A stretch of DNA of 64,000 nucleotides. Source: Pseudomonas capeferrum. GTDB lineage: Bacteria > Pseudomonadota > Gammaproteobacteria > Pseudomonadales > Pseudomonadaceae. Below are positions 50,471 through 60,458 of the stretch, in pieces (position 1 is the first letter of the stretch; the number at the start of each line of letters is the position of its first letter). The translations under genes were made by a program, and so were the position numbers. Below the pieces are notes generated by a model. The model ran no database searches. It was not told the DNA's origin and saw only the letters and a list, made by a program, of their open reading frames with translations. The stretch spans positions 223,456 to 287,455 of the forward strand of contig NZ_JMIT01000002.1 in assembly GCF_000731675.1 (NCBI RefSeq). The letters run 5' to 3'.

Positions 50471-52681
50471 TCATTCCCCACCCCGCCAAAACCGCCGCTG
50501 CCCGCGCACACCTTCCACCGCCCCCTGCGCCCCCAACACCAACCGCAACGCGCCTTCCACCGCCGTATCATGAATCGCCAGCCCATGCCGCCGATAACGT
50601 TCGACCACTTGCGCATGTGGATGACCAAAACTGTTGTTACGCCCCCGCGAAATCAGTACCCCGCGCGGCGCCGTAGCGCGGATAAACGCCTCGGTGGACG
50701 AACTACGGCTGCCATGGTGCGGTGACTGCAACCAATCGATACGTGTCGCCCCGTGGGCCGCCAGCCATGACCGTTCGGCACCCGCCTCCATATCCCCCGC
50801 CAACAGCAGCCGCTCCCCCTGCGCCTCGACCAGCAGCACACAAGAGCGGTCATTGCTGCTCTGCCCTTCAGCCCAACGCCATAGCGAAAAGCGCACGCCA
50901 TCCCATTCCCATTGCTCCCCACTGACACATGGTTGCAGCGCCAGGCCCTCCAGCGCCTCGCCACCCAGCATCCGCCTGACCGGCAGCCCACGGTGGATAG
51001 CCCCAGCACCGCCCGCATGGTCGGCGTGGGCGTGGCTGATCAACATCAGGTCAAGGCTGCCCACCCCCAACTTGCGCAGGGTTGGCAGCACCACCCGCTC
51101 GCCCAGGTCGTACTCACCCGTGGCCGGCCCGGCATCGTAGAGCAGGCTGTGATGACGGGTACGCAGCAGTACCGCCAGCCCCTGGCCGACATCCAACTGC
51201 CAGACTTCCACCTGCCCTGCCGCCACCGGCTCTCTGGGTACCCACAGGGCCAGCAGCATGACCCCACCCAACCCGCGCATGGGCACGCCACGGGGCAACA
51301 ACACCAACAGCGCGGCCACGCCAACCAACGCCCAGGCCCACAGCGGCAGAGCCGGCGGCACCCAGGCTGGCCGCCAGCCCGCTACCACGGCCAACACCCT
51401 GAACAGCACATCCAGTAAGCCACCAGCCAGCCACAACAGCGCCTCCCCGAAGCCCGGCAGGGGCAAAAGCAACGTACCCAGCAACGCCAACGGCAAAACC
51501 GCCAGGCTGACCCACGGCACCGCCAGCAGGTTGGCCAGCGGCGCGCTCAGGCTCACCGGCAAACCAGTGGCCAGCAGCACCGGCAGCAAACCGATAGCGA
51601 TCACCCATTGCGCCCGCGTCCAGGCCTGCCAGGGCCGCCAGCCGCCCAACCGGGCGCCGAAGCAATAGATAAGAATGGCCACAGCAGAAAACGACAGCCA
51701 GAGCCCAGGCAACAGCCCCGCCAACGGTTCAACCAGCAGCACCGCGACCAGCGCCAGCAGCAACGGCAGCATGGCGCCGAGGTGGCGAAAACGCAGGCGC
51801 CAGAGCAGCACCACGGCCAGCATCAGGCAGGCGCGCTGTACCGGTACGCCAGCGCCGGCCAGCCAGCCATAGGCCAGTGCTGCCGCCATGGCCAAGCCAC
51901 ACGCCCAGGGCAACCAGGGCAGCCGTGCGGGCCAAAGCCCCCACCGCGCCAGCCCGGCGACCAAGCCATACAGCAGGCCCGCGACCAGGCCGATATGCTG
52001 CCCAGAGATCACCAGCAGGTGGACCGTACCCGTGGCCTGCAACGTCTGCCAATCCTCGCGGGCCAGGCCCCCGCCATCCCCAAGCACCAACGCCACCAGC
52101 GCCGCCTGCCGGCCGTTGGCATCGACCGCCAGCAGGCGTTGGCGCAGTTCGTCCCGCCAGCCACCGGCCACAGCGCTCAACACCTGCCCAGCCTTGACCG
52201 TGCCAGTGGCGCCAATCCGCCGGGCCAGCAACTGCGCTTCGCGATCAGGCCCGTGCGGGTTCAGCAGCCCGGCAGGGCGCTGCAAGGTCACCGCCAAACG
52301 CCAATGCTCGCCCGCCCTGAGTGGCGGCCCGTCGTACCAGCTCAGCTGCAAGCGCCGTGGCAATGCGCCACGCCGCGAAGCGGCCTGCTCCAGCTCGAAC
52401 CGCACACCTTGCGCGGTGCGGCTCGGCAGGCCGGCTACCCTGCCCTCCAGCCACACTGTGCGGCCATCAAGCCCAGGCGCGAGCCGATCGTCCAGCGCGT
52501 GCTGGGCCGACCAGCACGCCCAGCACAGCCCCAGCACAAAGCAGCCCAATGGCCACAACCGGGTGAACAGGCTGGCGACGGCGCCGAGCAACAGCACAAG
52601 CAGCCATCCGACCGATGGCAATACGGGAAGAAAACCCAGGCAAAGCAGCCCGAGTGCGAGCGCAAACATCCCTGTGCGCAT
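50471..52681 (-). CDS. comEC: DNA internalization protein ComEC/Rec2
   Basis: 736 residues. Membrane channel for imported DNA: an N-terminal OB/DUF4131 region, about ten membrane helices, and a C-terminal metallo-beta-lactamase fold with LISHAHADHAGG. The ATG at 52681 is chosen over an ATG 13 codons upstream because GGGG lies at a usable distance; both are possible. No other competence gene is adjacent. Confidence 0.9.
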   Translation of the reverse strand: MRTGMFALALGLLCLGFLPVLPSVGWLLVLLLGAVASLFTRLWPLGCFVLGLCWACWSAQHALDDRLAPGLDGRTVWLEGRVAGLPSRTAQGVRFELEQAASRRGALPRRLQLSWYDGPPLRAGEHWRLAVTLQRPAGLLNPHGPDREAQLLARRIGATGTVKAGQVLSAVAGGWRDELRQRLLAVDANGRQAALVALVLGDGGGLAREDWQTLQATGTVHLLVISGQHIGLVAGLLYGLVAGLARWGLWPARLPWLPWACGLAMAAALAYGWLAGAGVPVQRACLMLAVVLLWRLRFRHLGAMLPLLLALVAVLLVEPLAGLLPGLWLSFSAVAILIYCFGARLGGWRPWQAWTRAQWVIAIGLLPVLLATGLPVSLSAPLANLLAVPWVSLAVLPLALLGTLLLPLPGFGEALLWLAGGLLDVLFRVLAVVAGWRPAWVPPALPLWAWALVGVAALLVLLPRGVPMRGLGGVMLLALWVPREPVAAGQVEVWQLDVGQGLAVLLRTRHHSLLYDAGPATGEYDLGERVVLPTLRKLGVGSLDLMLISHAHADHAGGAGAIHRGLPVRRMLGGEALEGLALQPCVSGEQWEWDGVRFSLWRWAEGQSSNDRSCVLLVEAQGERLLLAGDMEAGAERSWLAAHGATRIDWLQSPHHGSRSSSTEAFIRATAPRGVLISRGRNNSFGHPHAQVVERYRRHGLAIHDTAVEGALRLVLGAQGAVEGVRGQRRFWRGGE

Positions 52682-52823
52682 AAGGTAGAGCCCCAGAAGC
52701 GAAATGACCTTCTGAGGCATAGCGCAAATGCTGGCAAACCTTGCTCAACAATTGTCACAAACTCTAAACGAGGCGGTTAGGGATTCAAGGCATACTGGCC
52801 CGATAAACGCCCCGGGAGCCTAC

Positions 52824-53450
52824 ATGCCGCGCCGTCTTTTCAAACGCTACATGCCGGATCCGACCAGCATTCGGGAACACAAGTCCTTACGCTTTTTCGG
52901 CAAATTGCTGCACGACCCGAACCTCTGGCACCTGAACCGGCACTCGGTGGCTCGGGCCATGGGCGTGGGGCTGTTCGCAGCGCTGATCCCCATCCCCATG
53001 CAGATGCTGCTGGCCGCTGCGCTGGCGATCCCGGTACGTGGCAACCTGCCAATCGCCGTCAGCCTGGTATGGCTGACCAACCCGCTGACCATGCCACCGG
53101 TGTTCTTCATCACCTACATGACCGGCGCCTGGCTGTTGCAGATCCCGCCGCGCACACTGCCCGACGAACTGACCTTCGAATGGATCACCGACCAGCTGTC
53201 GACCGTGTGGCAACCCTTCCTGCTGGGCTCGGTGGTGTGCGGCGTGGTGCTGGGCATCCTCGCCTACTTCACCACCATGCTGTACTGGCGCTGGTGGGTT
53301 GGCCGGCAGTGGCGCCGGCGCAAGCTCAAATGCTCATGCACGCATGCCGCGGCCGCTGACCAGCAGGCGAATGCAGAGGGTGTAGAGCACCGCAGTGGCG
53401 ACCAGCATGAAGGTGATCGCCGTGCCAATGCTGATATCCGACACCCCTAG
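52824..53450 (+). CDS. DUF2062 membrane protein
   Basis: 208 residues with two or three membrane helices; the conserved core is SVARAMGVGLFAALIPIPMQ to the LTNPLTMPPVFF segment. The ATG follows a weak GGGAG. The final 39 or so residues are encoded antisense to the end of the converging ABC permease gene, and look like added low-conservation sequence rather than part of the domain. Function unknown. Confidence 0.85.
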   Translation: MPRRLFKRYMPDPTSIREHKSLRFFGKLLHDPNLWHLNRHSVARAMGVGLFAALIPIPMQMLLAAALAIPVRGNLPIAVSLVWLTNPLTMPPVFFITYMTGAWLLQIPPRTLPDELTFEWITDQLSTVWQPFLLGSVVCGVVLGILAYFTTMLYWRWWVGRQWRRRKLKCSCTHAAAADQQANAEGVEHRSGDQHEGDRRANADIRHP

Positions 53451-54113
53451 GATGCCGTAGCGGAACGAGTTGACCATGTGCAGCACCGGGTTGGCCATTG
53501 ACACGGCCTGCCAGAACGGCGGCAGCAGGTTGATCGAATAGAACACCCCGCCCAGGTACGTCAGCGGCGTCAGCACGAAAGTGGGGATGATCGAGATGTC
53601 ATCGAAGTTACGTGCGAACACCGCGTTGACGAAGCCGAGCAACGAGAAAATCGTGGCCGTCAGCAGCACCACGACGACAGTGACGCCAAGGTGATGCACC
53701 TGCAGGTGAGTAAAGAACATCGACAGGATCGTGACGATCACCCCCACTGCCAGCCCACGCAATACGCCGCCCAGCACATAGCCGACGAGAATGGTGTGCG
53801 GCGATACCGGCGACACCATCAGTTCTTCGATCGAGCGCTGGAACTTGCTGCCGAAGAAACTCGACACCACATTGCCATAAGAGTTGGTGATGACCGACAT
53901 CATGATCAACCCGGGCACGATGTACTCCATGTAGGTAAAACCACCCATGTCGCCGATCTGCCGGCCGATCAGGTTACCGAAGATGACGAAGTACAGGACC
54001 ATGGTGATCGCTGGCGGCAGCAAGGTCTGTGGCCAGATCCGCAGGAAGCGCCGCACTTCACGGTAGACGATGGTGTTGAGGGCGACCCAGTTGGTGCGCA
54101 GTTCCACACTCAT
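53334..54113 (-). CDS. ABC-2 type exporter permease
   Basis: 259 residues with about six membrane helices. It is the integral membrane half of a NodJ/DrrB-like exporter; the ATPase gene lies upstream and overlaps it by ATGA. Its last 117 bases overlap the convergent DUF2062 gene. Substrate unknown. Confidence 0.9.
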   Translation of the reverse strand: MSVELRTNWVALNTIVYREVRRFLRIWPQTLLPPAITMVLYFVIFGNLIGRQIGDMGGFTYMEYIVPGLIMMSVITNSYGNVVSSFFGSKFQRSIEELMVSPVSPHTILVGYVLGGVLRGLAVGVIVTILSMFFTHLQVHHLGVTVVVVLLTATIFSLLGFVNAVFARNFDDISIIPTFVLTPLTYLGGVFYSINLLPPFWQAVSMANPVLHMVNSFRYGILGVSDISIGTAITFMLVATAVLYTLCIRLLVSGRGMRA

Positions 54114-55042
54114 ACGGCCACCTTCGACAGGTTTTTTTCCACCAGGGACACGAACAGCTCCTCAAGTCGGTTGGTCTTGTTGCGCAAGCTCTGCACTTCG
54201 ATGTTCTGCAGCGCCAGCTGGCCGAACAGCGCCGTGATGCCGATGTCCTTGTCCACCTGCACCTCCAGGGTATGCGGGGTGATCAACCGGCACGGGTAGC
54301 CCTGTAGCACAGGGGCGGCGGGCAGGTCCTGCTTGAGGTCGAGGACGAAGGTTTCGACATGCAGCTTGCCCAGTAGCTGGCGCATGCTGGTGTTCTCGAC
54401 GATGGTGCCGTGGTCGATGATGCCGATGTTACGGCACAGCTGCTCAGCCTCTTCCAGGTAATGCGTGGTGAGGATGATAGTGATGCCCTTCTGGTTGAGC
54501 TCGGTGAGGAAGCTCCACATCGACCGGCGCAGCTCGATGTCCACACCAGCGGTGGGCTCATCGAGAATCAGCAGGCGCGGTTCATGGATCAGCGCACGGG
54601 CAATCATCAGCCGGCGCTTCATGCCACCCGACAGCGAACGCGACTGCACGTCGCGCTTGTCCCACAGGCCCAACTGGGTCAGGTACTGCTCGGCGCGTTC
54701 CCTGGCAAGCTTGGGTGGGATGCCGTAATAGCCGGCCTGGGTGACGACGATATCGAAGGTCTTTTCGAACTGGTTGAAGTTGAATTCCTGCGGCACCACG
54801 CCCAGGCAGCGCTTGAGCGCAGAAGGCTCGCGGTCCAGGTCGTGGCCGAACACGTTCACCGTGCCGCTGGTCTTGTTGACCAGGGTCGAAAGAATACCGA
54901 TGGTGGTGGATTTACCGGCGCCGTTGGGGCCGAGCAAGGCGAAAAAGTCACCTTCGGCGACGTCCAGATCGATGCCTTTGAGGGCCTGGAAGCCATTACC
55001 GTAGGTTTTGGTCAGCTGTCGAATGGACAGGGCAGAACTCAT
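54110..55042 (-). CDS. ABC exporter ATP-binding protein
   Basis: 310 residues. Walker A GPNGAGKST near residue 38, signature LSGGMKRRL near 139, and Walker B LLILDEPTAGVD are intact; a C-terminal region of about 80 residues follows as in NodI/DrrA exporters. It powers the permease encoded next to it. Confidence 0.93.
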   Translation of the reverse strand: MSSALSIRQLTKTYGNGFQALKGIDLDVAEGDFFALLGPNGAGKSTTIGILSTLVNKTSGTVNVFGHDLDREPSALKRCLGVVPQEFNFNQFEKTFDIVVTQAGYYGIPPKLARERAEQYLTQLGLWDKRDVQSRSLSGGMKRRLMIARALIHEPRLLILDEPTAGVDIELRRSMWSFLTELNQKGITIILTTHYLEEAEQLCRNIGIIDHGTIVENTSMRQLLGKLHVETFVLDLKQDLPAAPVLQGYPCRLITPHTLEVQVDKDIGITALFGQLALQNIEVQSLRNKTNRLEELFVSLVEKNLSKVAV

Positions 55043-55174
55043 AGCGGGTCACGTACCGAGTGAAAAGGTCAGGACACGCCAGGGCAAATCACTGGCGCAG
55101 TGAGTGCGGCCATGGTGCTAGGGCTGGCCGCACAAGTACAGTCATGTGTATTGATAGTGACTATCGAGGCAGGT

Positions 55175-55798
55175 TCAAGTCAGCGCTGTCATCACCGCTG
55201 CCTGATAGGCGGGGCGCTGTTTGAGGCGCGCGTACCAGGCCTCCAGGTGATACATGGCCGGGCGTTCGATGGGCAGTTCGAACCAGGCATAGATGAAGCT
55301 ACCCAGTGGGATGTCGCCCATGCCGATCTGGTCACCGGAAAGGTAGGGTTGCCTGGCCAGGGTTTCATCGGCAATCGCCAGCAATTGCGCGCACTGCTTG
55401 TGTGCGGCGTTGATCGCCACCCAGTCGCGCTGGTCTTCAGGCGTGCGCAGCAGGCCCCAGAACAACGGGCGGAACGGGGTGGCGAAGGACGAGGTGGTCC
55501 AGTCCATCCACTTGTCTGCCAGGGCCCGCTGCCGCGGGTCGTCCAGGTACCAACCCTGCTCTTGGCCATATTCGGCGCAGAGGTAGCGCACGATGGTATT
55601 GGACTCCCACAGGGTCAGGTCGCCATCTTCGAGCATCGGCACCAGGCCATTGGGGTTGCGTGCACGGTAGTGCGGCTCGTTGACCACGCCGAAAGCGCCG
55701 CCGGCATCGATGGATTCGAAGTCGAGGCCCAGCTCGTGGGCGATCCACAGCGCCTTGCGCACATTGCTCGAGTTCTTGCGGCCCCAGATCTTCAGCAT
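55175..55798 (-). CDS. Glutathione S-transferase family protein
   Basis: 207 residues. The thioredoxin-like N-domain has the start MLKIWGRKNSSNVRKALWI and the ESNTIVRYL glutathione-binding motif; a helical C-domain follows. The likely catalytic residue is serine/asparagine in SSNV rather than tyrosine. Role in detoxification is inferred from family only. Confidence 0.88.
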   Translation of the reverse strand: MLKIWGRKNSSNVRKALWIAHELGLDFESIDAGGAFGVVNEPHYRARNPNGLVPMLEDGDLTLWESNTIVRYLCAEYGQEQGWYLDDPRQRALADKWMDWTTSSFATPFRPLFWGLLRTPEDQRDWVAINAAHKQCAQLLAIADETLARQPYLSGDQIGMGDIPLGSFIYAWFELPIERPAMYHLEAWYARLKQRPAYQAAVMTALT

Positions 55799-55986
55799 GG
55801 CAACGTCCTTATGAGTGCAGAGGCCTGAAGTCTACTCCAGACCTGCGCCGCCTGTACCAGCATAGACAGACGATGCCCTGAAACTCCTGCTGCCACACCC
55901 TGTCACTGTTCTGACGATGCCGTTCATAGCGTTGCGTCTAAGCTCTGTGGGTTAGCTCTAGCCCCTGGTTCCAAGGAGGAGTGATT

Positions 55987-58434
55987 ATGTTGCTGTTGTG
56001 GTTGGTGGTTCTGGTGATCGGCGCTGCGTACCTCACGCACCGGCGCCTGCCGCCCTTGCAGATACTCGGCATCATCGCCATCTATACGCTGCTGATGGGT
56101 ATCTTCAGCAAGGCCCCCGGCTGGCTGCTAGCGGTGATCTGGCTGATACTCGCAGCCAAAACCGCGCTGCTGGTGCTGCCTGACTGGCGCCGCAAGGTAT
56201 TCACGGGCCCTGTGTTCAAATGGTTCCAGCGCACCTTGCCGCCTATGTCGCAAACCGAACGCGAAGCGATCGATGCTGGCACCGTGTGGTGGGATGGCGA
56301 GCTGTTCAGCGGCCGCCCAGACTGGCGCACCCTGCTCGCCTACCCGGCGCCGAAACTCACCGAAGAGGAACAGGCCTTCATCGATGGCCCGACCGAAGCG
56401 CTCTGCGCCATGGTCAGTGACTGGCAAATCGGCCAGGACATGGACTTGCCGCCCGAGGCCTGGCAGCACATCAAGACGCATGGCTTCTTCGCCCTGATCA
56501 TCCCCAAGGAGTACGGCGGCAAGGGCTTCTCTGCCCATGCCCATTCCCAGGTGGCCATGAAACTGGCCACGCGCAGCGGCGACCTGGCCTCCACCGTCAT
56601 GGTCCCCAACTCACTGGGCCCGGCCGAGCTCCTGCTGCATTATGGTACCGACGAACAGCGCAACCACTACTTGCCGCGCCTGGCCCGCGGTGACGATATC
56701 CCTTGCTTCGCCCTCACCGGCCCGCTGGCCGGTTCCGATGCGGGCGCCATGCCTGACACGGGTGTCATCTGCAAAGGCCAATGGCACGGCGAAGAGGTCA
56801 TCGGCCTGCGTCTGAACTGGGAGAAGCGCTACATCACCCTGGGCCCGGTCGCTACTCTGCTGGGCCTGGCCTTCAAGGCCTATGACCCAGACCACCTGCT
56901 TGGCGAAGAAGAAGAGCTCGGTATCAGCCTGGCGCTGATCCCGACCGATACCCCTGGCGTTGAAATCGGCAAGCGCCACCTGCCACTGGGCGCGGCCTTC
57001 ATGAATGGCCCTAACAGTGGCAAGGACGTGTTCGTGCCCCTGGACTTCCTCATCGGCGGCAAGGACATGCTCGGCAAGGGCTGGATGATGCTGATGAACT
57101 GCCTGTCGGTGGGCCGTTCCATCTCGCTGCCAGCCGTAGGCACAGGCGCGGCCAAGTACACCAGCCTGGTGACCGGCCAGTACGCGAACATTCGCGAACA
57201 GTTCAACGTGCCACTGGCCGCCTTCGAAGGTATCCAGGAATCGCTGGCCCGCATCGGCGGCAACGCCTGGCTGATGGACAGCGCCCGCTTGCTGACGGCC
57301 AAGGCCGTGGACCTGGGCGAGAAACCTTCGGTGTTGTCGGCCATTCTCAAGTACCACCTGACCGAGCGTGGCCGCGAATGTATCCAGCATGCCATGGACG
57401 TACACGGCGGCAAGGGCATCATCATGGGCCCCAACAACTACCTGGGGCGCAACTGGCAAGGGGCGCCGATCTTCATCACCGTCGAAGGCGCCAATATCCT
57501 CTCGCGCAACCTGATGATCTTTGGCCAGGGCGCCATCCGCTGCCACCCGTTCGTACTCAAGGAGATGGCACTGGCCGCTCGCGAAGACCGTGACCAGGCG
57601 CTGATCGAGTTCGATGAACTGCTGTTGAAGCACATCATGTTCGCCGCCGGCAATGCGGCCAGCACCTTGGTGTATGGACTGGGGTTGGGCCACCTGGAAA
57701 AAGTGCCGGGCGATGCCCTGAGCCAGGGCTACTTCCGCGCCCTCAACCGCCAGGCGGCAGCCTTTGCACTGATGGCCGACTTGTCGATGATGCTGCTGGG
57801 CGGGGCACTCAAGCGCCGCGAACGCCTGAGCGCACGCCTGGGTGATGTGCTGAGCTACTTGTACCTGGCCTCTGCCGCGCTCAAGCGCTATCACGATCTG
57901 GGTTCCCCGGAGCACATGCGAGCGCTGTTGCGCTGGGCAATGGAGGAGAGTCTCGGCCAGGCGGAAAATGCGCTGGACCGTCTGCTCGACAACTTCCCCA
58001 ACCGCTTCATGGGCTGCGCGCTGCGCGTGCTGGTGTTTCCGTTCGGCCGTCGTCATACAGGCCCCAGTGATGAACTGGATGCCGAAGTAGCCGAACTGAT
58101 CGGCCGCAGCAAGGGTGACCCTGCACTGGAAGAGCTGCTGGCCGGTTGCTACAGGCCCCAGGCAGAAGGCGACCCGGTGGCAGCGCTGCAGCGAGCCAGC
58201 GATCTACTGGACGACACGGCGCCACTGCGCAAGGCATTGCATCAAGCCATCAAGGAGGGGGACGTCCAATCAACCGCCGGCCAGTCCGCCATCGACGCAG
58301 CCCTCGCGGCCGGAGTGCTGCAGCCTGGTGAAGGCCTGCGTCTGCACGAAGCCGAGAACGCGCGCAGAAAAGTGATCGACGTCGATGCCTTCGACAAGGC
58401 GCAGTTGCTGGCTGAACCGGGCAAGGTGCGCTGA
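55987..58434 (+). CDS. fadE: Acyl-CoA dehydrogenase of fatty-acid beta-oxidation
   Basis: 815 residues, matching FadE length. Two N-terminal membrane segments (about 1-60) precede the flavin acyl-CoA dehydrogenase domain (GPLAGSDAGAMPD and QHAMDVHGGKGIIMGP regions) and a C-terminal extension. AAGGAGGA lies seven bases before the ATG; a GTG six bases upstream is also in frame. It does the first step of acyl-CoA oxidation. Confidence 0.95.
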   Translation: MLLLWLVVLVIGAAYLTHRRLPPLQILGIIAIYTLLMGIFSKAPGWLLAVIWLILAAKTALLVLPDWRRKVFTGPVFKWFQRTLPPMSQTEREAIDAGTVWWDGELFSGRPDWRTLLAYPAPKLTEEEQAFIDGPTEALCAMVSDWQIGQDMDLPPEAWQHIKTHGFFALIIPKEYGGKGFSAHAHSQVAMKLATRSGDLASTVMVPNSLGPAELLLHYGTDEQRNHYLPRLARGDDIPCFALTGPLAGSDAGAMPDTGVICKGQWHGEEVIGLRLNWEKRYITLGPVATLLGLAFKAYDPDHLLGEEEELGISLALIPTDTPGVEIGKRHLPLGAAFMNGPNSGKDVFVPLDFLIGGKDMLGKGWMMLMNCLSVGRSISLPAVGTGAAKYTSLVTGQYANIREQFNVPLAAFEGIQESLARIGGNAWLMDSARLLTAKAVDLGEKPSVLSAILKYHLTERGRECIQHAMDVHGGKGIIMGPNNYLGRNWQGAPIFITVEGANILSRNLMIFGQGAIRCHPFVLKEMALAAREDRDQALIEFDELLLKHIMFAAGNAASTLVYGLGLGHLEKVPGDALSQGYFRALNRQAAAFALMADLSMMLLGGALKRRERLSARLGDVLSYLYLASAALKRYHDLGSPEHMRALLRWAMEESLGQAENALDRLLDNFPNRFMGCALRVLVFPFGRRHTGPSDELDAEVAELIGRSKGDPALEELLAGCYRPQAEGDPVAALQRASDLLDDTAPLRKALHQAIKEGDVQSTAGQSAIDAALAAGVLQPGEGLRLHEAENARRKVIDVDAFDKAQLLAEPGKVR

Positions 58435-58502
58435 CCCTTCGCTCGAAAGGGGGCGCGGCGTATACTCCGCCCCCCGTTTCAGCCATACCGAGGACCCATT
58501 CC

Positions 58503-58913
58503 ATGGCCAACCCCAACCTGGAATACCACCTGCAACTGCTCCAGCACCTGCGCACCATCCTGGTTGCACTGGGTGACGCAGAGCAGGTGCCGGAAGAAAG
58601 CCACGCCCTGTTCCTCGAACGCTTCGACGAACTGCTGACGCTGTTGCCACAAGACCCACTGGAGAGCCAATACCTGGGCCAAGACCTGATCTGCCAGGTA
58701 ATCCAGCGCTACCCGCAAATCGCACACCTGGTACCGCGCGACCTGTTGTGGTTCTTTGCTGGCGATTGCCTGCACTTCATGCCAGACGAAGAACTGGCGC
58801 TGTACCAGCAATTGGAAGAGCATCGATTTGAAGCCGAACAGAATGGCGAGCCCTTTGACTGGCATCAGGAAAAGCAGTTGTTGAGCAAGCCAGGGCACGG
58901 CAGTACTCACTGA
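58503..58913 (+). CDS. Conserved protein of the PA2817 family
   Basis: 136 residues, predominantly acidic, all-helical in appearance, with no signal or membrane segment. The start MANPNLEYHLQLLQHLRTI is that of a small protein conserved beside fadE in pseudomonads. GAGGA precedes the ATG. No function is known. Confidence 0.85.
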   Translation: MANPNLEYHLQLLQHLRTILVALGDAEQVPEESHALFLERFDELLTLLPQDPLESQYLGQDLICQVIQRYPQIAHLVPRDLLWFFAGDCLHFMPDEELALYQQLEEHRFEAEQNGEPFDWHQEKQLLSKPGHGSTH

Positions 58914-59117
58914 CCGCCAAGCGCTGTTATCCACTCGCTTCAGCGGCGGGCAGGGCTCGTAAAAAACCGAATGACGTGTCGTAAAATTCAGGCAAGCAAC
59001 GCGAACTTTCCTACAGATCAGGTGCTTGATTCAGCCTACTCTGCAGCCGTGCCATCGAGCGGAGCATCGTTGTTGTTCAGCTTGAGGCCTTACTTAACAC
59101 GTCATTTGGACATCATT

Positions 59118-59657
59118 GTGAAAAAACACTTTGTGGCATTAGCCATCAGCTTATCCAGCACCGCGGCCATGGCCAATACAGGCATTATCAATTTCCAGGG
59201 CACCGTCACCACTGGCGGCACTTGCCCTATCGAAGTGGTACACCCAGGCGGCCCAAGCCAGCCTATCCATCTGGGCCACTTCCGCACGCGGGACTTCACT
59301 GCTGAGGATCAAAACACCGCAATGGTGCCGTTCTCCCTGCGCATCACGCCTGACGCCTCCTGTAGCATCGACCCCACCAAGAAGGCCTTCGTGAAGTTCT
59401 CTCCGCGCTTCGGTGCCGACCCGACTGGCAAGCTGTACGCACTGCAAAGTGGTGTTGGCTACACCAGCAACCTAGCCTTGGAGATCCTCGACCGGAGCAG
59501 CACCCCGCTGCCACCAGAGACCGAATCCAATGCCCATGACCTGGACGAAAACCTTCCAACCGATATGCACTTTACCGCCCGACTGAAGACCACAGCGGGT
59601 AGCGTGCCTGAAGGGAGAATCGACACCAGCGTCGATTTCCTAGTCGACATCCGCTAA
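59118..59657 (+). CDS. Type-1-like fimbrial subunit
   Basis: 179 residues from a GTG start; an upstream in-frame extension is less likely. A signal peptide (VKKHFVALAISLSSTAAMA) precedes a fimbrial domain beginning NTGIINFQGTVTTGGTCPIE, with two cysteines that would form the subunit disulphide. It is followed by a chaperone gene, but no usher gene is in the window. Function as an assembled pilus is therefore uncertain. Confidence 0.75.
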   Translation: MKKHFVALAISLSSTAAMANTGIINFQGTVTTGGTCPIEVVHPGGPSQPIHLGHFRTRDFTAEDQNTAMVPFSLRITPDASCSIDPTKKAFVKFSPRFGADPTGKLYALQSGVGYTSNLALEILDRSSTPLPPETESNAHDLDENLPTDMHFTARLKTTAGSVPEGRIDTSVDFLVDIR

Positions 59658-59723
59658 ACGATCAATCCAGGCGCTTACAGGCGCCTGGACCGCTATCAAG
59701 CCACATCTGTCCAGGTTTTCCGC

Positions 59724-60449
59724 ATGTCCATGCCTCCTCTTTTCTCCGCACTTCGTGCCACAGTGGCCGCCACATGCCTGAGCTTGCTGGCCCCCATTGC
59801 CCAGGCAGCACTGACCATCGACAGCACACGCATCGTGTTGCCCAGCAACAAGCGCAGCGCTTCGCTGGTAGTCGCCAACCCCAGCAAAGCTGCCTATGCA
59901 GCCCAAGTCTGGGTCAACACGGCAAGTGATGACACCACCACGAGTGTCCCGCTGCTCGCCTCACCGGCACTGTTCCGCCTGGACTCTGGCCGTGAGCAGT
60001 TGGTACAGATCAATGTCCTGCCGAACGACCTGCCAACCGATCGCGAGTCGCTGTTCTACTTCAATGTCCAGGAGTTACCGCAGGTCGACCCTGATGCCCG
60101 CAACGTGCTGAACATTGCCCTGCGCACACGCATCAAGCTGTTCTACCGCCCAAGCCAGCTCAAGGAAAAACCTGAAACCCGGCTCAACGAACTGCAGTGG
60201 TCTGCTCAACAGCTCGATGGTGCTTGGCAGTTGGTCGTGGACAACCCGACCCCCTTCCATTTCACATTCGCCCGCCTCGAGGTCAACGGCGAACAGCTCG
60301 ACGCCAAGGCAATGGCCATCCCCATGGGGCGGCAGCACTTTCCATTACCGGCGCAAACAGGTAATCAGGACATAGCGCTCACGTTCACCATCATCAACGA
60401 TTACGGTGGTTTGAGCGCCCCCACGAGCCAAACCGTGACGCGCCATTAG
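59724..60449 (+). CDS. Periplasmic PapD-like fimbrial chaperone
   Basis: 241 residues. A signal peptide (about 1-29) precedes two immunoglobulin-like domains with SNKRSASLVVANPS at the G1 strand side and the FYFNVQELPQVDP motif plus the RTRIKLFYRP region typical of chaperones. It stabilises subunits such as the fimbrial protein encoded 66 bases upstream. It converges on the following pseudogene. Confidence 0.9.
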   Translation: MSMPPLFSALRATVAATCLSLLAPIAQAALTIDSTRIVLPSNKRSASLVVANPSKAAYAAQVWVNTASDDTTTSVPLLASPALFRLDSGREQLVQINVLPNDLPTDRESLFYFNVQELPQVDPDARNVLNIALRTRIKLFYRPSQLKEKPETRLNELQWSAQQLDGAWQLVVDNPTPFHFTFARLEVNGEQLDAKAMAIPMGRQHFPLPAQTGNQDIALTFTIINDYGGLSAPTSQTVTRH

Positions 60450-60458
60450 GCCACTCGC

